In this document: positions 1-6,159 of the stretch, one piece after another
How positions within the stretch are numbered: the stretch's first letter is position 1
How the letters are laid out: each line of letters starts with the position of its first letter
Translations under genes and position numbers: made by a program
NCBI GenBank assembly: GCA_018712465.1
Contig: DVGY01000048.1
Span: 1 to 6,856, forward strand
DNA length: 6,856 nt
Source: Candidatus Egerieicola pullicola
GTDB lineage: Bacteria > Bacillota > Clostridia > Oscillospirales > Ruminococcaceae
Direction of reading: 5' to 3'
The notes under the pieces: model-generated
The model's input: the letters and a program-made list of their open reading frames with translations, nothing else
Databases searched by the model: none
What the model was told of the DNA's origin: nothing

Positions 1-365
1 ATGGCCACTGGATACATCCAGAATTGACGGGAAAACCGGTCAATCAAGAAGCCGGTCAGTAAAGCGGTAAACAGAAAACCAATGATATAGCCGCTGCTGG
101 GAGTGGCAAAACTAGAAAAACCTCCGGTCCAACCGGAAAATACCGGAAGTCCAATGAGTCCCAACAGCAGATAGATCAATACCGCCACAGTCCCTCTTTT
201 CCATCCCAACAGCGCTGAAACCAAAAACACCCCGAAGGTTTGCAGGGTAATTGGAACTAAGGGAAGAGGAATAGAAATCGGGGAAAAAATGCAGAGAAAA
301 GCGGCCATTAAAGCCACAAATACCATGCTTTTTAAGCGAGCGTGAGAACGAAATACTGTTTCCAT
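1..365 (-). CDS. bioY: BioY, biotin ECF transporter S component (partial, C-terminus beyond window)
   Basis: Substrate-binding membrane subunit of the energy-coupling factor (ECF) biotin uptake system. It binds biotin in the membrane and docks to the shared EcfA/EcfA'/EcfT module, which is not in this window. About 121 residues are visible of a family length near 180-200, and the reading frame runs off the left edge. The protein is very hydrophobic, with membrane segments near residues 13-30, 38-54, 58-73 and 91-108. The BioY hallmark stretch is clear: GLPVFSGWTGGFSS at 72-85, followed by TPSSGYIIGF at 88-97, a variant of the usual GPTGGYxxGF. The ATG at 363-365 is chosen because AGGAGG lies 7 nt upstream. 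The gene has its own promoter and a BirA-like operator, and a terminator separates it from glmM. The family call is firm; biotin specificity is supported by the operator. Confidence 0.93.
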   Translation of the reverse strand, partial: METVFRSHARLKSMVFVALMAAFLCIFSPISIPLPLVPITLQTFGVFLVSALLGWKRGTVAVLIYLLLGLIGLPVFSGWTGGFSSFATPSSGYIIGFLFTALLTGFLIDRFSRQFWMYPVA

Positions 366-368
366 AAG

Positions 369-385
369 AAACCCTCCTAGGGTTT
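369..385 (-). promoter_or_regulatory. bioY ribosome binding site inside a perfect inverted repeat
   Basis: On the minus strand the sequence reads AAACCCT-AGG-AGGGTTT, a perfect 7-bp inverted repeat with a 3-nt centre. The AGGAGG Shine-Dalgarno sequence (373-378) falls in the centre and the 3' arm, 7 nt before the bioY ATG. The RBS is certain by position. That the hairpin lowers or regulates translation is inference. Confidence 0.7.
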
Positions 386-397
386 GATTTTGAAAAC

Positions 398-426
398 AGT
401 ATATCATTTTGGTCTTCTCTTGTCAA
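398..426 (-). promoter_or_regulatory. bioY promoter
   Basis: The minus strand carries a perfect -35 TTGACA (421-426), a 17-nt spacer and a -10 TATACT (398-403). TG lies one base upstream of the -10, giving an extended -10 (TGATATACT). The start of transcription would be near 390-392, leaving a leader of about 26 nt that contains little more than the RBS. The -35 box lies inside the right arm of the BirA-like palindrome. Confidence 0.85.
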
Positions 427-451
427 CTTAAAAATAAATTTGGTTGACAAG
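419..451 (-). promoter_or_regulatory. BirA (biotin repressor) operator
   Basis: A perfect 9-bp inverted repeat, CTTGTCAAC and GTTGACAAG, is separated by an AT-rich 15-nt spacer. Known BirA boxes have the form TTGTxAACC, about 14-16 nt, GGTTxACAA, upstream of biotin synthesis and transport genes. Here the arms read TTGTCAAC/GTTGACAA, so the overall span is a few bases shorter than the E. coli box. The site directly precedes bioY and covers its -35 box, as expected for repression by biotinyl-AMP-bound BirA. The site is seen directly; its regulator is inferred from the gene it controls. Confidence 0.8.
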
Positions 452-464
452 TGGTTAGCGCCGC

Positions 465-502
465 AAAAAAGCCCTCTTCCCAGTAAGTTTGCAGAAGAGG
501 GC
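465..502 (-). terminator. Intrinsic terminator after glmM
   Basis: On the minus strand GCCCTCTTC pairs perfectly with GAAGAGGGC (9 bp, loop 14 nt at 480-493), and six T residues follow at once (465-470). It starts about 12 nt after the glmM stop codon. It ends the glmM transcript just before the bioY operator, so bioY is a separate unit. Confidence 0.9.
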
Positions 503-514
503 ATTCTTTTCATT

Positions 515-1876
515 TTATGCGTTGGCCAGATCTACGTGGCCTTTGGCGCAGATCACATCAATAACCTGGTTGACATACTTTTCGCAAAGTTCCTTGGAAG
601 AGGCTTCCACCATCACTCGAATCACCGGTTCAGTACCACTTTCCCGCACCAGAATCCGGCCGTCATCTCCCAGAGCCTGAGCTACTTCTTCCACTGCCTT
701 TTGGACATCGGGATCGTTCTGGGCTTCCGGCTTACTCTTCACACGAACATTTTTCAGCACCTGAGGATAAATCTTTACCGGCTCCGCCAGCTTAGACAGG
801 GGCAGTTTCTTGGCCAGCATCACTTCCATTAGTTTGATAGAAGTCATAATGCCGTCGCCAGTGGTGGCGTACTTGCTGAAGATAATGTGGCCGGATTGTT
901 CGCCGCCGATACGGTGGCCGTTTTTCACCATGTTTTCGTAGACGTATTTATCCCCTACTGCAGTCTTTTCGTATTGGATTCCGGCTTCGTCAAAGGCTTT
1001 GTACAGCCCAAAGTTAGACATTACCGTGGTGACTACCGTGTTGTTGGTGAGCTTGCCCTTCTCCTTCATATAACAGCCGTAAATATACAGAATCAGGTCA
1101 CCGTCAATGATTCGGCCGTCTTCCGCCACAGCAATGCAGCGGTCGGCGTCGCCGTCATAGGCAAAACCCACGTCCAACTGGTTTTCCAACACAAATTTCC
1201 GCAGCACTTCAATATGCGTGGAGCCGCAGTTTTCATTGATGTTTAATCCGTCAGGTTGGGCATTGATTACATAGGTTTTAGCTCCTAAAGCATCAAACAC
1301 TCCTTTGGCAATCTGCCAGGAGCTTCCGTTGGCGCAGTCCAATCCCACTCGTTTGCCCCGGAAGGAGTGGATGGCCAAAGAAATCAGATAACCCACATAC
1401 CGGTTCCGGCCGGCAATGTAGTCGACAGTGCAGCCAATTTCTCCCCGCTTTGCCAAGGGCGGTTCCGGTGTTTTTCCATCCAGATAATCCTCGATCTTCA
1501 GGATGGTTTCCTCATCCATCTTCTCCCCTTTTTCATTGAGCAGCTTGATGCCGTTGTCGTAGTAGGGGTTGTGGCTGGCGGAAATCATAATCCCGCAGTC
1601 AAAGCCGTCGGTGCGGGTGACATAGGACACGCTGGGAGTGGTGGTAACGTGCATCAAATAGGCGTCGGCCCCGGAAGCGGTCAGTCCCGCCGCCAAAGCG
1701 TATTCAAACATATAGGATGAACGCCGGGTGTCCTTGCCAATGACGATCTGACATTTTTTGCCCCGATTGGCGCCGTAGTACCAACCCAAAAAGCGGCCGA
1801 TTTTCACCGCATGGTCGTAGGTCAATGTAACATTGGCTTCTCCGCGGAAGCCGTCCGTGCCAAAATACTTGCCCAT
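515..1876 (-). CDS. glmM: GlmM, phosphoglucosamine mutase
   Basis: Interconverts glucosamine-6-phosphate and glucosamine-1-phosphate in the cytosol, feeding UDP-GlcNAc and peptidoglycan synthesis. The protein has 453 residues, in line with family members of about 445-450. It begins with the typical MGKYFGTDGFRG. Seen in order are the phosphoserine loop ISASHNP with the catalytic Ser101, the Mg-binding loop DGDADR (Asp241, 243, 245), the sugar-binding loop GGEQSGH (324-330) and the phosphate-binding loop RESGTEPVIR (411-420). GGEQSGH and the overall length favour GlmM over phosphomannomutase. I place the start at the ATG ending at 1876: GGTGA (1885-1889) lies 8 nt upstream and the N-terminus matches the family. 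A TTG at 1891 and a GTG at 1888 in the same frame lack usable RBS spacing. The gene has its own promoter and terminator, and neither cdaA, cdaR nor glmS is adjacent. Confidence 0.97.
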   Translation of the reverse strand: MGKYFGTDGFRGEANVTLTYDHAVKIGRFLGWYYGANRGKKCQIVIGKDTRRSSYMFEYALAAGLTASGADAYLMHVTTTPSVSYVTRTDGFDCGIMISASHNPYYDNGIKLLNEKGEKMDEETILKIEDYLDGKTPEPPLAKRGEIGCTVDYIAGRNRYVGYLISLAIHSFRGKRVGLDCANGSSWQIAKGVFDALGAKTYVINAQPDGLNINENCGSTHIEVLRKFVLENQLDVGFAYDGDADRCIAVAEDGRIIDGDLILYIYGCYMKEKGKLTNNTVVTTVMSNFGLYKAFDEAGIQYEKTAVGDKYVYENMVKNGHRIGGEQSGHIIFSKYATTGDGIMTSIKLMEVMLAKKLPLSKLAEPVKIYPQVLKNVRVKSKPEAQNDPDVQKAVEEVAQALGDDGRILVRESGTEPVIRVMVEASSKELCEKYVNQVIDVICAKGHVDLANA

Positions 1877-1966
1877 AATCGCTTTCACCAATCCTTTTCA
1901 GAGTCCGTTTCGCTCATTGTATAGATATGCAAAATAGGAAAAAGTCAGTATTATAATTCCTGTAAC

Positions 1967-1995
1967 AGTGTAGCATTTCTACCCCGTTCCGTCAA
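1967..1995 (-). promoter_or_regulatory. glmM promoter
   Basis: The minus strand has -35 TTGACG (1990-1995), a 17-nt spacer and -10 TACACT (1967-1972), with an extended -10 TG (TGCTACACT). Transcription would start near 1960, giving an untranslated leader of about 84 nt before the glmM ATG. A TATAAT at 1950-1955 exists but lacks a matching -35. The -35 begins only about 24 nt after the stop codon of the upstream ABC gene. Confidence 0.75.
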
Positions 1996-2018
1996 GGCAA
2001 TTTTGCCTCTTCCTGACA

Positions 2019-3818
2019 TTAACTCAATTCCAACATACCGGTGTAAAGGCGGTAATATACACCCTTTTGAGCCAGCAATTCCTTATGGCTGCCCCGTTCC
2101 ACAATCTGACCCTGTTCCAGTACCATAATAGCATCGGCGTTTCGTACCGTACTGAGGCGGTGAGCGATCACAAAAACGGTTCGTCCTTCCATCAACCGGT
2201 CCATTCCCTTTTCAATCAGAGCTTCAGTTCGGGTGTCGATGGAAGAGGTGGCTTCATCCAAAATCAACACCGGCGGATCCGCCACTGCTGCCCGGGCTAT
2301 GGCTAAAAGCTGCCGCTGACCTTGAGAAAGATTGGCACCGTCAGAGCGAACCATAGTTTCGTATCCTTGAGGCAGCCGGCGGATAAAGGAATCCGCATTG
2401 GCAATTTTAGCGGCGATCTCTACCTCTTCTTGGGTGGCGTCCAGTTTTCCAAACCGGATGTTGTCCGCAATGGTACCGGTAAACAGATGCGTGTCCTGAA
2501 GCACCATGCCCAAGCTGCGGCGAAGGGATTCCTTCTTCATCTCCCGCACGTCAAAGCCGTCATAGACAATCCGCCCCTGTTGGACATCGTAAAACCGATT
2601 GATTAAGTTGGTGATGGTGGTTTTTCCCGCACCGGTGGAGCCTACAAAGGCAATCTTCTGTCCCGGTTTCGCATAAAGGCTGATATGGTGAAGAATGATT
2701 CGTCCGGGATTGTACCCAAAGCTTACATCTTCCAGACGCACATCCCCTCGAAGCGGAACCGTGCTGCCATCTTCCTTTTGCCATGCCCAGCCGTTTTGCT
2801 GCGGAATCAATTTCACCTGGCCCTTGTCTCGTTCCGGCCGTTCATCCATCACACGGAATACCCGTTCCGCACCGGCTAACGCCGCCAGCAAGAAATTACT
2901 TTGCTGAGTAAACTGGTTGATAGGTGCAGCGGCCTGACGGACAAATACTAAGTAGCTGGCCAGACTTCCCACATCGGTCCAACCATTTAAGGCCATCAGT
3001 CCTCCCAACACCGCCACAATAGCGTAGTTGATATAGGAAATACTCACTACAGCGGGGATCATGGTGCCGGCATAGGCTTGAGCTCCAGTACCGGCTTTGC
3101 GGAGGGCCTCGTTCTTTTCCCGGAAGGTGTTCAGATTGGCTTGTTCGTGGTTAAACACCTTTACCACTTTTTGTCCATTGACCATCTCTTCGATGTAGCC
3201 ATCCAGATCTCCCAAGCTGTTTTGTTGGGTAGCGTAGTAGGCTTTACTGCGCTTGCCGCTGAAGCGAATATACCAAAACATCACCCCATAACAAACGGTG
3301 ACAATTAAGGAAAGCTGCCAGTTTAAGAGATAGAGGATAATCAGTGTGCCTGCCATCTGGATAAAGGATTGGATCAGCATGGCAAAGCTGTTGTTTAATG
3401 CGTCGGAGATAGTGTCTACATCGTTGGTGAAATAGCTCATAATATCTCCGTGCCGATGCCGGTCGAAATACTTCAAAGGCAGGGTTTGAAGATGCGCAAA
3501 CAAATCCCGACGAATGTCGTAGAGTACCTTTTGGGCGGCCTTCACCATAATTTGGGTATAGCCGTAGGCAGTGAGTACCCCGATGATGTAGATCACTGCG
3601 GTAATCAACACCCCTTGAATCAGCTGACTCCAACTTCCCGCCGTCAAATCATTGACCACCGGGCGAATCATATAGGTGCCCAAAAGGTTGGCCATGGAGC
3701 TGATACTTACCAGCACCGCTACCGCTAAAAATAACAGTTTATGCCGCCCCATGTAGGAAAGGAGGGATCGGATGGTATACCCGAAATCCCGGGGCTTTTT
3801 TCCGCTGAGCTGTTTCAC
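2019..3818 (-). CDS. ABC exporter half-transporter, TM288-like (consensus-site subunit)
   Basis: Membrane-plus-ATPase half of a type IV ABC exporter, 599 residues. An N-terminal six-helix domain (about 25-310; helices near 28-50, 66-90, 148-185, 250-275 and 283-305) is followed by a nucleotide-binding domain (about 360-590). Motifs are intact: Walker A GSTGAGKT (393-400), Q-loop Gln441, signature LSQGQ (497-501), Walker B LILDE with catalytic Glu522, and H-loop His553. LSQGQ in place of LSGGQ is also found in the TM288 subfamily. A linker at about 330-360 (containing WAWQKEDGS) separates the domains, as in many clostridial relatives. The GTG start overlaps the TGA of the preceding half-transporter by 4 nt (GTGA), with AGGAGG at 3829-3834. 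It most likely pairs with that gene product to form one heterodimeric pump. The exported substrate cannot be told from sequence; drug or lipid-like compounds are usual for the family. Confidence 0.93.
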   Translation of the reverse strand: MKQLSGKKPRDFGYTIRSLLSYMGRHKLLFLAVAVLVSISSMANLLGTYMIRPVVNDLTAGSWSQLIQGVLITAVIYIIGVLTAYGYTQIMVKAAQKVLYDIRRDLFAHLQTLPLKYFDRHRHGDIMSYFTNDVDTISDALNNSFAMLIQSFIQMAGTLIILYLLNWQLSLIVTVCYGVMFWYIRFSGKRSKAYYATQQNSLGDLDGYIEEMVNGQKVVKVFNHEQANLNTFREKNEALRKAGTGAQAYAGTMIPAVVSISYINYAIVAVLGGLMALNGWTDVGSLASYLVFVRQAAAPINQFTQQSNFLLAALAGAERVFRVMDERPERDKGQVKLIPQQNGWAWQKEDGSTVPLRGDVRLEDVSFGYNPGRIILHHISLYAKPGQKIAFVGSTGAGKTTITNLINRFYDVQQGRIVYDGFDVREMKKESLRRSLGMVLQDTHLFTGTIADNIRFGKLDATQEEVEIAAKIANADSFIRRLPQGYETMVRSDGANLSQGQRQLLAIARAAVADPPVLILDEATSSIDTRTEALIEKGMDRLMEGRTVFVIAHRLSTVRNADAIMVLEQGQIVERGSHKELLAQKGVYYRLYTGMLELS

Positions 3819-5554
3819 GATGCACTCTCCTCCTTCCCTTTCAGTTGAGAATAATAGATTTCCTGGTAGATGGGATCCTTTTCCAACAGGCTTTGATGAT
3901 TCCCCACAGTGTGGACGGCACCGTCTTCCAAAATGACAATCTGATCCGCATTCATCACCGATGTGACCCGCTGGGCGATGATGATCTTGGTGACATCGGT
4001 TAGCTGAGCCAACGAAGTGCGGATTTTCGCTTCGGTGGCAGTATCCACTGCGCTGGTAGAGTCGTCGAAGATCAATACTTTTGGGTGTTTTAACAGAGTT
4101 CTGGCAATGCAGAGCCGCTGTTTCTGACCGCCGGAAAGATTGACCCCTCCCTGCCCCAAATCAGTATCCAACCCTTTGGGCATCTTTTCCAAAAACTCGT
4201 CGGCGCAAGCCTGGCGGCAGGCAGTCCAGAGCTGATCGTCCGTAGCGTGGGGGTCTCCCCACAACAAGTTTTCCCGAACCGTGCCGGAAAACAGCACATT
4301 TTTTTGCAGTACAATACCTACGGCGTCCCGGAGAACTTCCAAATCGTAGTCCTGAACGTCCTTCCCTCCTACCAACACCCGGCCTTGAGTGGCGTCGTAC
4401 AGCCGGGGGATCAGCTGTACCAACGTGGACTTAGCAGAACCGGTTCCGCCTAAAATACCGATGGTTTCTCCGGGAGCAAAGTGCAGATCCACGTTTGACA
4501 GGGCAAATTCCTTCGCCTTGAGCTGATATTTAAAGGAAACGTGTTCAAAATCTACGCTGCCGTTTTCCACTTCCCTTTCACCTTGCTTGGGAGAGGTAAG
4601 CACTACTTCCTCTTCCAACACCTGGCAGACCCGGCGGGCACTGGCCAGAGAACGGGTGAGCAGCAAAAACACGTTGGAGATCATCATCAAGGAGTTCATC
4701 ACCTGGAACACATAGCTTAAAAAGCCGGTGAGATCTCCTACTTGAAGGGTGTTATTCAACACCATGCTGCCCCCAAACCACATAATCAAAGTCAGGCAGA
4801 GATACATAATCAGTTGGAAGGCCGGAAGGTTTAACACTGCATAGTGGAAGGTTTTCCGGCTTTGTTCCGTAAGGGTCTGATTTACTTCCTGAAACTTCTC
4901 CTCTTCGTATTCGCCCCGCACAAACGCCTTCACGGCGCGGATGGCAGTTAAGCCTTCCTGGACCACATTGTTCAACTTATCCACCGCCCGCTGCAACCAG
5001 CGATACATGGGGGCGATTTTGCGGACGATGTACAGGAGAATTACCCCTAAAATCGGGGCGCAAACCACAAACACCAGTGCCAACAAAGGATTCATCCAAA
5101 AAGACAAACCAATTCCCAGCAGCAGCAAGATGGGGCTGCGTACCAAAGGGCGGAAACCGCCGTTCATGGCATTTTGTAGCACAGTGACGTCAGTAGTCAT
5201 CCGGGTGACCAAAGAGGAGGTTTCAAATCGGTCCAAGTTGGAAAAGGCAAATTTCTGCACCTTTTCGTACATCGCTTCCCGAATCTGAGCGCCCCAGCCA
5301 TAGGCCGTTTTGGCAGCGAACCGGGCGTAGAGCAAACCGGTTACCAAAGCTAACACAGCGCAGATTCCCATTTCAATGCCCTTTTGCCAGATATAGGCCA
5401 CATCGTGATTGGCAACCCCCACGTCAATCAAATCCGCCATCAGCAGAGGAATCAGCAGTTCAAAAAAGGTCTCCACTGCCACCAATGCTGCGCCGAGGAT
5501 CATATCTTTACGATAAGGGCCTAAGTAACGCAGCAAACGTTTTAAGTCCTGCAT
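3815..5554 (-). CDS. ABC exporter half-transporter, TM287-like (degenerate-site subunit)
   Basis: Partner half of the heterodimeric ABC exporter, 579 residues, with a six-helix membrane domain (about 18-305) and a nucleotide-binding domain (about 335-570). The signature LSGGQ (473-477) and Q-loop Gln417 are canonical. Three ATPase positions are not: Walker A reads GGTGSAKS (369-376) with Ala374 for the usual Gly; the catalytic Glu after Walker B is Asp498 (LIFDDS); and the H-loop His is Gln528 (IAQR). Such changes are characteristic of the TM287/BmrC/LmrC side of asymmetric exporters, where one of two ATP sites binds but barely hydrolyses ATP. The start is the ATG at 5552-5554, with AGGAGG (5562-5567) 7 nt upstream. 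An in-frame extension to 5683 lies inside marR and has no RBS support. The gene overlaps marR by 13 nt and the next gene by 4 nt, so translation is probably coupled. Confidence 0.93.
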   Translation of the reverse strand: MQDLKRLLRYLGPYRKDMILGAALVAVETFFELLIPLLMADLIDVGVANHDVAYIWQKGIEMGICAVLALVTGLLYARFAAKTAYGWGAQIREAMYEKVQKFAFSNLDRFETSSLVTRMTTDVTVLQNAMNGGFRPLVRSPILLLLGIGLSFWMNPLLALVFVVCAPILGVILLYIVRKIAPMYRWLQRAVDKLNNVVQEGLTAIRAVKAFVRGEYEEEKFQEVNQTLTEQSRKTFHYAVLNLPAFQLIMYLCLTLIMWFGGSMVLNNTLQVGDLTGFLSYVFQVMNSLMMISNVFLLLTRSLASARRVCQVLEEEVVLTSPKQGEREVENGSVDFEHVSFKYQLKAKEFALSNVDLHFAPGETIGILGGTGSAKSTLVQLIPRLYDATQGRVLVGGKDVQDYDLEVLRDAVGIVLQKNVLFSGTVRENLLWGDPHATDDQLWTACRQACADEFLEKMPKGLDTDLGQGGVNLSGGQKQRLCIARTLLKHPKVLIFDDSTSAVDTATEAKIRTSLAQLTDVTKIIIAQRVTSVMNADQIVILEDGAVHTVGNHQSLLEKDPIYQEIYYSQLKGKEESAS

Positions 5555-5985
5555 GAACGTTCCTCCTTGTCTTTTTGAAAGTTTTGATAGATCCGGGAAA
5601 GATAGCAAAAAAGTGCTTCCTTGTCTTTGGCAGAGAAACCTTGAAGCAGCACTTGCTCCATCTCCCGGCAGCGCTGCTGCCAAATGGCATAGGCTTGTTT
5701 CCCTTTTTCAGTCACTTCCACCAAATTGCACCGGCGGCTGGCTTGGTTGGTGCGCCGGGTGATAAAGCCACCCCGTTCCATACCGTCCAACATCCGGGAA
5801 ACGGCGGCGGAATCAATCTCAAAGTAGTCTGCCAATTCCCGCTGGCGGCAGGGGCCGTACCGGGAAAGATATTCCAACAGCTTCGGCTGACCAGGCTCCA
5901 AGCCCACCTCCCGCAGCCCGCCCCGCAGGTAGTGGCGCTGGGCGTGAAAGGCGCGGTACAAAAGCATATGAAAGCTACGTTCCAC
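5542..5985 (-). CDS. MarR-family transcriptional regulator
   Basis: Winged-helix repressor of 147 residues, the usual MarR size. Helical ends for dimerisation (about 3-25 and 118-140) flank a DNA-binding core: a recognition helix around 58-71 (DSAAVSRMLDGMERGG), then the wing up to VTEKG at 91-95. The family's common DxxDRR wing motif appears as NQASRR (80-85), keeping both arginines but losing both acidic residues. The start is GTG at 5983-5985, supported by GGAGG (5993-5997) 7 nt upstream; an ATG at 5997-5999 is in another frame. It is the first gene of the ABC exporter operon and lies below two palindromes at the promoter, so it probably represses its own operon and is released by a ligand. 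The inducer is unknown. Confidence 0.92.
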   Translation of the reverse strand: MERSFHMLLYRAFHAQRHYLRGGLREVGLEPGQPKLLEYLSRYGPCRQRELADYFEIDSAAVSRMLDGMERGGFITRRTNQASRRCNLVEVTEKGKQAYAIWQQRCREMEQVLLQGFSAKDKEALFCYLSRIYQNFQKDKEERSCRT

Positions 5986-5999
5986 CCAAATCCCTCCAT

Positions 6000-6015
6000 T
6001 GTTGATATATCAACA
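6000..6015. promoter_or_regulatory. Probable MarR operator, site 1
   Basis: TGTTGATATATCAACA is a perfect 16-bp palindrome. It lies between the promoter and the marR RBS, where a bound repressor would block transcription. Symmetry and length fit a winged-helix dimer of the MarR type. The identity of the binder is inferred from adjacency to marR. Confidence 0.75.
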
Positions 6016-6016
6016 G

Positions 6017-6028
6017 TTGATAAGTCAA
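6017..6028. promoter_or_regulatory. Probable MarR operator, site 2
   Basis: TTGATAAGTCAA has the same TTGA...TCAA arms as the core of site 1 (TTGATATATCAA at 6002-6013), repeated with a 15-bp period. It touches the -10 box and covers the likely transcription start near 6021. It is less symmetric than site 1, so it may be the weaker site. Confidence 0.65.
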
Positions 6029-6055
6029 TTATAGCAAAGAGGGATAAAAAGTCAA
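6028..6055 (-). promoter_or_regulatory. Promoter of the marR-ABC exporter operon
   Basis: The minus strand reads -35 TTGACT (6050-6055), a 16-nt spacer and a perfect -10 TATAAT (6028-6033), with TG one base upstream (extended -10). Transcription would start near 6021, inside the tandem operator. It is a strong promoter on paper, consistent with an operon held down by a repressor. Confidence 0.87.
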
Positions 6056-6100
6056 GGCAACTCCAAAAGAGCATGAAGTACTTCCCTATGATTGCTTTGA

Positions 6101-6147
6101 AAAAGAAAGAAAAAGTCCGCCGCAGAAAGAAAATCTTCTGAGGCGGA
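6101..6147 (-). terminator. Intrinsic terminator after the tepA-like gene
   Basis: On the minus strand TCCGCC pairs with GGCGGA. After one T/C mismatch, CAGAA pairs with TTCTG, giving an 11-bp stem around a short T-rich loop (6116-6147). A long T-rich run follows (about 6101-6115). It begins about 13 nt after the stop codon and isolates the marR promoter from upstream transcription. Confidence 0.88.
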
Positions 6148-6159
6148 ACAAATTTCAGG

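Noticed and set aside
440..832. Plus-strand open frames opposite glmM and the ABC genes
   Set aside because: They mirror the codon pattern of confirmed minus-strand genes, lack ribosome binding sites and have no recognisable domains.
1877..1891. TTG or GTG start for glmM, adding four or five residues
   Set aside because: The TTG directly abuts the only AGGA and the GTG is 3 nt from it; the ATG at 1876 has GGTGA at 8 nt and gives the standard family N-terminus.
1877..1960. Riboswitch or ribozyme in the glmM leader
   Set aside because: The leader is short and AT-rich with no conserved core I can recognise; the known glucosamine-6-phosphate ribozyme belongs to glmS and is much longer.
1995..2008. 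Small palindrome after the second ABC gene as a terminator
   Set aside because: The stem is only 6 bp with a 2-nt centre and no T run follows.
5555..5683. N-terminal extension of the first ABC gene by 43 codons
   Set aside because: It lies wholly within marR in another frame, reads as low-complexity sequence unlike the family, and a strong RBS sits just before the ATG at 5554.
5575..6141. 188-codon open frame on the plus strand
   Set aside because: It is antisense to marR, runs through the marR promoter and operators, and resembles no family I recognise.
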